Source of the DNA: Streptomyces griseoluteus
GTDB lineage: Bacteria; Actinomycetota; Actinomycetes; Streptomycetales; Streptomycetaceae
DNA: 12,499 nucleotides
Direction: 5' to 3'
Assembly: GCA_000717735.1 (NCBI GenBank)
Contig: JOBE01000100.1
Location: forward strand, 1 to 12,499
Shown piece after piece: positions 6,735-12,499 of this stretch. The position numbers were made by a program, and so were the translations under genes. Within the stretch, counting starts at the first letter, position 1, and every line of letters begins with the position of its first letter. The notes under the pieces were generated by a model that saw nothing but the letters and a program-made list of their open reading frames with translations, was not told the origin of the DNA and did no database searches.

Positions 6735-7329
6735 GGCCCGCCGAGAAGCGGACGACCCCCTCGGGGGTCACCACCGCGTGCACGGGGTGGTCGTGCGGTT
6801 CCTCCGGGACCCGCGCGACCACCTCGTCCGCGTAGAGGAGCACCACGAGGGCCGGGTCGACGCCCGCGCGCGTGAGCCGGGCGAGCACCCGGTCGTACGA
6901 GCCGCCGCCGCGCCCGAGCCGCATTCCGCGCCCGTCGACCGCGAGGCCCGGCAGGAGGACGGCGTCCGCGGAGCACACGGCCTCGGGGCCGAGCCGGGGC
7001 CCGACGGGTTCGAGGAGCCCCCGGCCCGCCTTCGCGAGCCGCTCGGGGCCCTCGTACGCGGCCCAGTCCAGGTCGTTGTCGGGGAGCAGGACGGGCAGCA
7101 GGACCCGTACCCCGCGCGCGTGGAGGGCGTCGAGCAACGCGCGCGTGCCCGGCTCGCGACCCACCGACACGTAGGCGGCGACGGTGGACGCCCCGGCGAG
7201 TTCGGCGAGTTCCAGTCCGTGGCGGGCGAACGACGCGGCCGTGTGTGCCAGGGAAGGGGCGTCCAGCGTCGCGCGCGCGGCCAGAAGTCGGCCCCGCAGC
7301 AGGGTCTTTTCGGACATCTCAGGTGTCAT
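6724..7329 (-). CDS. 5-formyltetrahydrofolate cyclo-ligase
   Basis: This 201-residue cytosolic enzyme makes 5,10-methenyltetrahydrofolate from 5-formyltetrahydrofolate with ATP, returning the stored folate form to one-carbon metabolism. The family signature is GRGMRLGRGGGSYDR at about 133-147, which binds phosphate and substrate. The N-terminal KTLLRGRLLAAR helix and the YVSVGREPGT stretch also fit. The start is uncertain. ATG 7329 has GAGG 5 nt upstream and is preferred; ATG 7359 (ten residues longer) and ATG 7317 (four residues shorter) are alternatives, and 7359 has no visible RBS. The gene diverges from galU across about 100 bp and converges on the acylase gene, sharing 11 bp with it, so no separate terminator lies between the two. 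Confidence 0.9.
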   Translation of the reverse strand: MTPEMSEKTLLRGRLLAARATLDAPSLAHTAASFARHGLELAELAGASTVAAYVSVGREPGTRALLDALHARGVRVLLPVLLPDNDLDWAAYEGPERLAKAGRGLLEPVGPRLGPEAVCSADAVLLPGLAVDGRGMRLGRGGGSYDRVLARLTRAGVDPALVVLLYADEVVARVPEEPHDHPVHAVVTPEGVVRFSAGPTA

Positions 7330-7371
7330 GACGGCCTCGTCTGCATTCACAAAACTCATGTAACTGGCTGT

Positions 7372-7406
7372 ATGTGGAGGAAGTTAACCGAACCCACATC
7401 TTCCTC
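7372..7406. repeat. two interleaved inverted repeats in the cyclo-ligase / galU promoter region
   Basis: ATGTGG (7372-7377) is the inverse of CCACAT (7394-7399), and GAGGAAG (7377-7383) is the inverse of CTTCCTC (7400-7406). Both pairs have exactly 16 nt between arms and their centres are 6 bp apart. The block lies between the divergent starts, just upstream of the galU -10, where a repressor or activator could touch both promoters. Which protein, if any, is unknown. Confidence 0.45.
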
Positions 7407-7420
7407 TCATTCTGAACGGC

Positions 7421-7426
7421 TAAGGT
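7421..7426 (+). promoter_or_regulatory. candidate -10 of galU, possibly leaderless
   Basis: TAAGGT ends 7 nt before the galU ATG, which would place the transcription start at or next to the A of ATG. The competing reading is that the AAGG inside it is a Shine-Dalgarno sequence 8 nt from the ATG, with a promoter further upstream. I see no convincing -35. Confidence 0.4.
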
Positions 7427-7433
7427 GCACCGC

Positions 7434-8345
7434 ATGAATCAGTCGCTCCCCAGGCTCGGCCGGATCAGCAAGGCTGTCATCCCGGCCGCCGGCCTCGGCA
7501 CCCGCTTCCTCCCGGCGACCAAGGCGACGCCGAAGGAGATGCTGCCGGTCGTCGACAAGCCGGCCATCCAGTACGTCGTCGAGGAGGCCGTCGCGGCCGG
7601 CCTCTCCGACGTCCTGATGATCACCGGACGGAACAAGCGTCCCCTGGAGGACCACTTCGACCGGAACTACGAGCTGGAGGAGGCCCTGAGCCGGAAGGGC
7701 GACGCCGAGCGCCTCTCCAAGGTCCAGGAGTCCAGCGACCTCGCCACCATGCACTACGTGCGCCAGGGCGCCCCGCGCGGCCTCGGCCACGCCGTTCTCT
7801 GCGCCGCCCCGCACGTCGGGGACCAGCCCTTCGCGGTCCTCCTCGGCGACGACCTGATCGACCCGCGCGACCCGCTGCTCTCCCGGATGGTGGAGGTCCA
7901 GGAGCGGGAGGGCGGCAGCGTGATCGCCCTCATGGAGGTCGAGCCCTCGCAGATCCACCTGTACGGCTGCGCCGCGGTCGAGGCGACCGTCGACTCGGAC
8001 GTCGTGAAGGTGACGGACCTCGTCGAGAAGCCGGACGCGGACGAGGCGCCCAGCAACTACGCGATCATCGGCCGCTACGTCCTGGATCCGGCCGTCTTCG
8101 GGATGCTGCGGGAGACCGAGCCGGGCCGCGGCGGCGAGATCCAGCTGACCGACGCCCTGCAGAAGCTCGCCTCCGACGAGAAGATCGGCGGCCCGGTGCA
8201 CGGCGTCGTCTTCAAGGGGCGCCGCTATGACACCGGTGACCGCGGTGACTATCTGCGTGCCATTGTCAGACTCGCGTGCGAACGTGAAGATCTGGGACCG
8301 GACTTCCGGGCCTGGCTCCGGAGATACGTCAGCGAGGAGATGTAG
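7434..8345 (+). CDS. galU: UTP--glucose-1-phosphate uridylyltransferase
   Basis: This 303-residue cytosolic nucleotidyltransferase makes UDP-glucose from UTP and glucose-1-phosphate, a precursor for cell-envelope glycans, galactose metabolism and trehalose. The nucleotide-binding signature AAGLGTRFLPATKATPKEML spans about 18-37. A metal-binding LGDD follows near 140, and the closing FKGRRYDTGDRGDYLRA stretch near 260-280 is typical of GalU. ATG 7434 is preferred over GTG 7425 (three residues longer) because it fits the family start and the promoter/RBS spacing. It is the first gene of the plus-strand run; its stop lies 4 nt before the next start, so it is very likely co-transcribed with the moeA/glp gene. 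Confidence 0.95.
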   Translation: MNQSLPRLGRISKAVIPAAGLGTRFLPATKATPKEMLPVVDKPAIQYVVEEAVAAGLSDVLMITGRNKRPLEDHFDRNYELEEALSRKGDAERLSKVQESSDLATMHYVRQGAPRGLGHAVLCAAPHVGDQPFAVLLGDDLIDPRDPLLSRMVEVQEREGGSVIALMEVEPSQIHLYGCAAVEATVDSDVVKVTDLVEKPDADEAPSNYAIIGRYVLDPAVFGMLRETEPGRGGEIQLTDALQKLASDEKIGGPVHGVVFKGRRYDTGDRGDYLRAIVRLACEREDLGPDFRAWLRRYVSEEM

Positions 8346-8349
8346 GACC

Positions 8350-9705
8350 TTGAGCAGCAGCGCGGCACCGTCGCCGTCCCACGACGACCACGACCACCGG
8401 CAGGGTGCGGACCCCTGCGCGGGCCCGGCCCGCGGTCTGTGGTCGGTGGACGAGCACCTGGCCGACATCCTCGCGACCGTCGGCCCGCTCGAACCCATCG
8501 AACTGCAACTCCTCGACGCGCAGGGCTGTGTCCTCGTCGAGGACGTGACGGTGCCGGTCGCGCTGCCCCCCTTCGACAACAGCTCCATGGACGGGTACGC
8601 GGTCCGGGTCGCCGATGTCTCCGGTGCCACCGAGGAGTTCCCCGCCGTCCTCACCGTGGTCGGCGACGTCGCGGCGGGCGCGGGCGGCCTGCCCGAGGTC
8701 GGCCCCGGCCAGGCCGCCCGCATCATGACCGGCGCCCCGCTGCCGCCCGGCGCCGAGGCCGTCGTCCCCGTCGAGTGGACCGACGGCGGTACGGGCGGGG
8801 GCGCGGCCACCGGCATGACCGCCGCCAGCGCCGCACCCGAGGGCGCGGCCGGCGAGGTCCGGGTGCACCGGTCCGCCGAGGCGGGCGCTCATGTCCGCAG
8901 GGCGGGCAGCGACGTGCGGGCCGGGGAGCTGGCCCTTGCGGCGGGCACGGTCCTGGGCCCGCCGCAGATCGGTCTGCTCGCGGCGATCGGCCGGGGCACC
9001 GTGAAGGTCCGCCCCCGCCCCCGGGTCGTCGTCATGTCCACCGGCAGCGAGCTGGTCCAGCCCGGCGAGCCGCTGGGCGAGGGCCAGATCCACGACTCCA
9101 ACAGCTTCGCGCTCGCCGCGGCCGCGCGGGACGCGGGCGCCCTCGCCTACCGGGTGGGGGCCGTCGCCGACGACGCGGAGTCGCTGCGCGCCACGATCGA
9201 GGACCAGCTCATCCGGGCCGATCTGATCGTGACCACGGGCGGGGTGAGCGTCGGCGCGTACGACGTGGTGAAGGAGGCGCTGACCGCCGACGGGCAGGTC
9301 GACTTCCGCAAGCTGGCCATGCAGCCGGGCAAGCCGCAGGGCTTCGGCGCGATCGGCGCCGAGCAGATCCCGCTCCTGGCGCTGCCGGGCAACCCGGTCT
9401 CGTCGTACGTCTCCTTCGAGCTGTTCGTCCGGCCCGCGATCCGCGCCCTCATGGGCGTCGAGGACCTGCACCGGCCGCGGGTGCGGGCGGAGCTCGTCGC
9501 GGACAAGGCGCTGTCGTCACCCGCCGGGCGCCGCCAGTTCCTCCGGGGGACGTACGACCCGGAGGCGGGCACCGTCACCCCGGTGGGCGGCGCGGGCTCC
9601 CACCTGATCGCGGCCCTGGCGCACGCGGACTGCCTGCTCGTGGTCCCGGAGGACACGGAGACGGTGGAGCCGGGCACCGACCTGGAAGTGGTCCTCCTCG
9701 GCTGA
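8350..9705 (+). CDS. glp: MoeA-type molybdotransferase, gephyrin-like Glp
   Basis: This 451-residue MoeA/gephyrin-E family protein would insert molybdate into adenylylated molybdopterin. Motifs in order are PPFDNSSMDGYAV at 73-85, GQAARIMTGAPLPPGAEAVVP at about 117-138, STGSEL near 234, TTGGVSVG at 295-302 with Asp305 kept, and LPGNPVSSYVSFE at 345-357. These are the usual cofactor-site segments, so catalytic capacity looks intact. The N-terminus is a short Ser/His/Asp-rich tail, and a Gly/Ala-rich insertion follows EWTDGG at about 142-160. TTG 8350 is chosen because it lies 4 nt after galU with GAGGAG upstream; an upstream extension would run inside galU. The neighbourhood galU-this gene-rimJ-glpR is that of Glp, reported in Corynebacterium to bind FtsZ and the membrane receptor GlpR. 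It is probably both a Moco enzyme and a division factor; the second role is inference from family and context. Confidence 0.9.
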   Translation: MSSSAAPSPSHDDHDHRQGADPCAGPARGLWSVDEHLADILATVGPLEPIELQLLDAQGCVLVEDVTVPVALPPFDNSSMDGYAVRVADVSGATEEFPAVLTVVGDVAAGAGGLPEVGPGQAARIMTGAPLPPGAEAVVPVEWTDGGTGGGAATGMTAASAAPEGAAGEVRVHRSAEAGAHVRRAGSDVRAGELALAAGTVLGPPQIGLLAAIGRGTVKVRPRPRVVVMSTGSELVQPGEPLGEGQIHDSNSFALAAAARDAGALAYRVGAVADDAESLRATIEDQLIRADLIVTTGGVSVGAYDVVKEALTADGQVDFRKLAMQPGKPQGFGAIGAEQIPLLALPGNPVSSYVSFELFVRPAIRALMGVEDLHRPRVRAELVADKALSSPAGRRQFLRGTYDPEAGTVTPVGGAGSHLIAALAHADCLLVVPEDTETVEPGTDLEVVLLG

Positions 9706-9763
9706 GGGGGCGAGGGTGGGGGTACGGTGTCGTCCCCATACAGCGACCGGGAGTGTCACGGCG

Positions 9764-10249
9764 ATGAGCACGCAGCAAGGTCTCACCCACATCGACGAGG
9801 CGGGCGCGGCCCGCATGGTCGACGTATCGGCGAAGGACGTCACGTCCCGCACCGCCCGTGCCAGCGGGCGGGTGCTCGTCTCGCCGCGCGTGATCGAGCT
9901 GCTGCGCGGTGAGGGCGTCCCGAAGGGCGACGCGCTCGCGACCGCCCGGATCGCCGGGATCATGGGTGCCAAGAAGACCCCGGACCTCATCCCGCTGTGC
10001 CACCCGCTGGCCGTCTCGGGCGTGACCCTGGACCTGGCGGTCACGGACGACGCGGTCGAGATCCTGGCGACGGTGAGGACCACGGACCGCACGGGCGTCG
10101 AGATGGAGGCCCTGACGGCGGTCTCGGTGGCCGCCCTGACGGTCGTCGACATGATCAAGGCGGTCGACAAGGGCGCGGTCATCTCCGACGTACGGGTGGA
10201 GGAGAAGACGGGCGGCAAGTCGGGCCACTGGACGAGGGCCGAGGCGTGA
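9764..10249 (+). CDS. moaC: cyclic pyranopterin monophosphate synthase MoaC
   Basis: This 161-residue enzyme acts in the first stage of molybdenum-cofactor synthesis, turning the MoaA product 3',8-cyclo-GTP into cyclic pyranopterin monophosphate. Motifs are MVDVSAKDVTSRTARA near 18-33, GIMGAKKTPDLIPLCHPL at about 66-83, and DMIKAVDKG starting at Asp129. Asp129 and Lys132 correspond to the conserved catalytic Asp/Lys pair of MoaC. The length equals that of the family. ATG 9764 is preferred over GTG 9716 because GGGAG lies about 10 nt upstream and the family begins here. A 58-bp gap separates it from glp; a TACGGT at 9723-9728 could be an internal promoter's -10. Its stop codon overlaps the next gene's start. 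Confidence 0.95.
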   Translation: MSTQQGLTHIDEAGAARMVDVSAKDVTSRTARASGRVLVSPRVIELLRGEGVPKGDALATARIAGIMGAKKTPDLIPLCHPLAVSGVTLDLAVTDDAVEILATVRTTDRTGVEMEALTAVSVAALTVVDMIKAVDKGAVISDVRVEEKTGGKSGHWTRAEA

Positions 10250-10806
10250 CGCGCGCGGGCCGGGTGACGGGGACCCACGAGCACGAGGAGCCCGCCGGGC
10301 CGCCGGAGGAGGTCCCGGCCGCGGCCTACCGCGCGCTGGTCGTCACCGCCTCCAACCGGGCTTCGGCCGGGGTCTACGAGGACAAGGGCGGCCCGCTGAT
10401 CGTCGAGGGCCTGACCCGGATGCGGTTCGCCGTGGACGGCCCGCAGGTCGTCCCGGACGGGGCGCCGGTCGAGGCGGCCCTGCGCGCCGGGGTCGCCGCC
10501 GGGTACGACGTCATCGTCACCACCGGCGGTACGGGCATCTCGCCCACCGACGAGACCCCCGAGGTGACCCGGCGGGTCCTGGAGCGGGAGATCCCGGGCA
10601 TCCCGGAGGCGATCCGCGCGTTCGGCCGGGAGAAGGTGCCGACGTCGGCGCTCTCGCGGGGCCTCGCGGGGGTCGCGGGCGGCACCCTGATCGTGAACCT
10701 GCCGGGATCGTCCGGCGGGGTGCGGGACGGCCTGACCGTCCTGGAACCGATCCTCCGGCACGCCGTCGACCAGATCCGTGGCGGCGACCACCCGAGACCG
10801 TCGTGA
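10246..10806 (+). CDS. MogA/MoaB-type molybdopterin adenylyltransferase
   Basis: This 186-residue MoCF-biosynthesis fold protein is expected to adenylylate molybdopterin before molybdate insertion by the MoeA-type partner. After a 20-residue polar, Glu-rich N-terminal extension come VVTASNRASAGVYEDKGG at about 29-46, the cofactor-binding TTGGTGISPTD at 92-102, and LPGSSGGVRDGL near 152-163. The GTG start shares bases with the moaC stop (GTGA, 10246-10249), with GAGGG about 8 nt upstream. This arrangement indicates translational coupling. Whether MogA or MoaB is the better name cannot be settled here; the length is close to the actinomycete versions of both. Confidence 0.92.
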   Translation: MTRAGRVTGTHEHEEPAGPPEEVPAAAYRALVVTASNRASAGVYEDKGGPLIVEGLTRMRFAVDGPQVVPDGAPVEAALRAGVAAGYDVIVTTGGTGISPTDETPEVTRRVLEREIPGIPEAIRAFGREKVPTSALSRGLAGVAGGTLIVNLPGSSGGVRDGLTVLEPILRHAVDQIRGGDHPRPS

Positions 10807-11414
10807 TCCCGTCCTGGCCTGTGGTCCTCGTGGACGACGAGGTGGTGCTCCGCCCGATAAGGATGCGCGACCACGCGGCCTGGCGTGAGGTGAACCGGCG
10901 CAACCGCGAGTGGCTGCGGCCCTGGGAGGCGACGGTCCCGCCGCCGGCTCCCGGCGGCCCGGTCGCGCAGCGGCCGACGTACCGTCAGATGGTCCGCCAT
11001 CTGCGGTCGGAGGCGAACGCGGGCCGGATGCTGCCGTTCGTGATCGAGTACCGGGGGCGGCTGGTCGGCCAGTTGACGGTGGCCGGCATCACCTGGGGTT
11101 CGATGTGCTCCGGGCACGTGGGGTACTGGGTGGACAGCGAGGTGGCCGGGCGCGGGGTGATGCCGACGGCGGTCGCGCTCGCCGTCGACCACTGCTTCCG
11201 CTCGGTGGGCCTGCACCGCATGGAGGTCTGCATCCGCCCGGAGAACGGCCCTTCGCGCCGGGTCGTGGAGAAACTCGGCTTCCGCGAGGAGGGGATGCGC
11301 CCCCGCTATCTCCACATCGACGGCGCGTGGCGGGACCATCTGGTCTTCGCGCTGACGGCGGAGGAGGTGCCGGAGGGGTTGTTGCGCCGCTGGCGCCAGA
11401 ACAGAATAAAATAG
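10803..11414 (+). CDS. RimJ-like GNAT N-acetyltransferase
   Basis: This 203-residue GNAT protein of the RimJ/RimL ribosomal-protein alanine acetyltransferase type would transfer acetyl from acetyl-CoA to an N-terminal or amino group. The acetyl-CoA loop is seen as VAGRGVMPTAVALAVDHCF at about 115-133, followed by LHRMEVCIRPENGPSRRVVEKLGFREEG at about 139-166, both typical of RimJ. The GTG start overlaps the previous stop (GTGA, 10803-10806), indicating coupling; the RBS is weak. The final codons AGA-ATA-AAA before TAG are rare in Streptomyces and mark entry into an AT-rich spacer. A rimJ-like gene between glp and glpR is a repeated arrangement in actinobacteria, so acetylation of a Glp-pathway or ribosomal target is possible but untested here. 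Confidence 0.9.
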   Translation: MIPSWPVVLVDDEVVLRPIRMRDHAAWREVNRRNREWLRPWEATVPPPAPGGPVAQRPTYRQMVRHLRSEANAGRMLPFVIEYRGRLVGQLTVAGITWGSMCSGHVGYWVDSEVAGRGVMPTAVALAVDHCFRSVGLHRMEVCIRPENGPSRRVVEKLGFREEGMRPRYLHIDGAWRDHLVFALTAEEVPEGLLRRWRQNRIK

Positions 11415-11446
11415 ATGTTCGAATTCAATCGGTAGTTGTCAGGCAA

Positions 11447-11493
11447 ACGATCTGAACAATCACAAAAAACTTCAGTGATATCAGCCAGATCGT
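11447..11493. repeat. two-tier inverted repeat upstream of sepX/glpR
   Basis: The outer arms ACGATCTG (11447-11454) and CAGATCGT (11486-11493) are perfect 8-bp inverses. Nested inside are ATCAC (11459-11463) and GTGAT (11475-11479) around an 11-nt A-rich loop. The block lies in the AT-rich gap after the rimJ-like stop and about 60 bp before the next gene. With no T-run it is a weak terminator candidate; a regulator-binding site for sepX/glpR is equally possible. Confidence 0.5.
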
Positions 11494-11504
11494 GCGACAC
11501 ACCG

Positions 11505-11516
11505 GGCCAATTGGCC
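11505..11516. promoter_or_regulatory. 12-bp perfect palindrome near the -35 region of sepX/glpR
   Basis: GGCCAATTGGCC is a perfect palindrome occupying about -47 to -36 relative to the likely transcription start at 11552. That is where an activator or a competitor of RNA polymerase would bind. The TTGGCC half also resembles a -35, but its spacing to the -10 (22 nt) is too long for a standard promoter. Confidence 0.4.
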
Positions 11517-11538
11517 GATGCCGTCACGCGAACCCCTC

Positions 11539-11544
11539 TACCGT
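11539..11544 (+). promoter_or_regulatory. candidate -10 giving a leaderless sepX/glpR transcript
   Basis: TACCGT fits TANNNT and ends 7 nt before the GTG start, so transcription would begin at the G of GTG. The 20 bases before the GTG contain no Shine-Dalgarno-like purine run, which supports leaderless translation. No recognisable -35 is present at 17-18 nt. Confidence 0.5.
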
Positions 11545-11551
11545 GTGAACC

Positions 11552-12499
11552 GTGAGCAGCAGCGGCCTCATCTACGCAGTCATCGTCGGGGCCTGGGCCG
11601 CCTACTTGGTGCCGATGTGGCTCCGCAGGCAGGACGAGCTGAACGAAGCCCGTCCGACGGAACGCTTCAGCACCGCCATCCGGCTGCTTTCCGGACGGGC
11701 GGGCATGGAGCGCCGGTACGCCAAGGAGCTCAAGGAGCGGGACCGTACGGCGGAGGGTCCGACGCCCGACGTGGACCCGGACGCGGAGACCGAGCATCTG
11801 AGCTCGGTCGACGTCCGGGCCTTTTCCGCGCCCGCGGCCAGGACGGAAGCGCGCCTGGAACTCCCGGAACCCGAACCGGAACCCGCGCCTCACTCGGCGC
11901 AGGCCCCGGCGTCGGCGCCCGCACCGGCCCGCCCGGTCACCGGCGCCGCCGCCGAGCGCGCCCGCCGCGGCAAGGTCCTCGCCCGGCGCCGGCGCACCAC
12001 GACGCTCCTCTTCGCGGGCTTCACCCTCGGCGCGGTCGTCGCGGCCGTCGGCGGCGTCGCGTTCCTGTGGGCGCCGGCCGTCCCCGCCCTGCTGCTCAGC
12101 GCGTACATCGTCCATCTGCGGGTCCAGGAACGACGCCGCTTCGTGTACGTGATGGACCGCCGGCGCGCCGAGGCCGCCGCGGCCCGGCTCCGCGAGAGCA
12201 GGCGCCCGGCCCCCACGCCCGAACCGTCGCCCGAACGCTCGGCGGCCCCCTCCCCGCAGGAGGCGGACCGGCGCGCCCTGGTCGAGCAGACGGACCACGC
12301 GGAGTGGGTCGACCAGCAGCGCGACCGCGGCCCGGCCCGCGGCGACAGCTGGGACCCGGTGCCGGTCCCGCTCCCCACGTACGTCACCGCCCCGGTCGCC
12401 CCGCGCGCCACGAGCGGCGTCGACATCACGGACCCGGAGACCTGGAGCGCGGCCCGCTCCTCCACGGCGGCCGACCCGGCCCCCGCCCCTTCCCCGGCC
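11552..12499 (+). CDS. sepX: divisome membrane protein SepX/GlpR (3' end cut by window)
   Basis: The first 316 residues are present, starting at GTG 11552; no stop occurs before the window end. The sequence opens SSSGLIYAVIVGAWAAYLVPMWL, an N-terminal membrane helix at about 4-23. A conserved segment follows, RQDELNEARPTERFSTAIRLL at about 25-45, which I recognise from the actinobacterial SepX/GlpR family. A Glu/Pro/Ala-rich disordered stretch spans about 70-135, with a basic patch before a hydrophobic hairpin at about 152-190. The C-terminal part is charged, with a Trp/Pro-rich motif SWDPVPVPLPTYV starting at about 266. SepX is reported in S. venezuelae to stabilise the divisome for cross-walls and sporulation septa. 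GlpR in Corynebacterium is the membrane receptor for Glp. The linked glp gene upstream supports the call. Known: family role; inferred: Glp binding in this organism. Confidence 0.85.
   Translation, partial: MSSSGLIYAVIVGAWAAYLVPMWLRRQDELNEARPTERFSTAIRLLSGRAGMERRYAKELKERDRTAEGPTPDVDPDAETEHLSSVDVRAFSAPAARTEARLELPEPEPEPAPHSAQAPASAPAPARPVTGAAAERARRGKVLARRRRTTTLLFAGFTLGAVVAAVGGVAFLWAPAVPALLLSAYIVHLRVQERRRFVYVMDRRRAEAAAARLRESRRPAPTPEPSPERSAAPSPQEADRRALVEQTDHAEWVDQQRDRGPARGDSWDPVPVPLPTYVTAPVAPRATSGVDITDPETWSAARSSTAADPAPAPSPA

Noticed and set aside
8227..8349. Upstream extension of the moeA/glp reading frame into galU
   Set aside because: The extra ~41 residues lie wholly inside galU in another frame and do not resemble the family N-terminus; the TTG at 8350 has a suitable RBS.
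9716..9763. GTG start 16 codons upstream for moaC
   Set aside because: No RBS before it, the added residues are not family-like, and the ATG at 9764 gives the normal MoaC length.
11459..11479. BldD box in ATCAC-N11-GTGAT upstream of sepX/glpR
   Set aside because: Half-sites look similar to TNAC/GTNA, but the spacing is 11 rather than the 5 nt of the described consensus, so I list it only as an inverted repeat.
11514..11519. WhiG-type sigma promoter (GCCGAT) before sepX/glpR
   Set aside because: The -10 would be GCCGATAA but here continues GC, and no TAAA-like -35 is present at the right distance.

Overview
The window is chromosomal DNA from a high-GC actinomycete, almost certainly Streptomyces. 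The codons end strongly in G/C, GTG and TTG starts are common, long antisense shadow ORFs run across the real genes, and the gene order is one I recognise as Streptomyces core chromosome. I see no insertion sequence, phage gene, CRISPR array, tRNA or rRNA.

Left part, all on the minus strand (about 188-3771). A small FmdB-type zinc-ribbon protein with a serine-rich tail is preceded by a near-perfect CIRCE operator (HrcA site) and followed by a strong hairpin terminator. Next to it lie an MFS permease of unknown substrate and a CPA1-type potassium/proton antiporter with a C-terminal RCK_C domain. The antiporter appears to start at a CTG codon. A divergent intergenic region of about 215 bp follows.

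Middle part (3987-7329). A membrane-anchored Ntn-hydrolase of the penicillin acylase family lies on the plus strand. It converges on, and overlaps by 11 bp, a 5-formyltetrahydrofolate cyclo-ligase gene on the minus strand.

Right part, all on the plus strand (7434-12499). A tightly packed run contains galU, a moeA-type gene of the Glp kind (gephyrin-like), moaC, a mogA/moaB-type gene and a RimJ-like N-acetyltransferase. Several of these genes abut or overlap. After an AT-rich 137-bp spacer comes a membrane protein gene that runs off the window end. It matches the SepX/GlpR divisome protein family, here with an apparently leaderless promoter. Glp and GlpR are reported as a gephyrin/receptor-like pair that links FtsZ to the membrane in Corynebacterium, and SepX is a divisome stabiliser in Streptomyces. 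So this end of the window probably joins molybdenum-cofactor genes, UDP-glucose supply and cell division. That link, the CIRCE site on fmdB, and the symmetric elements in front of sepX/glpR are the most interesting points.
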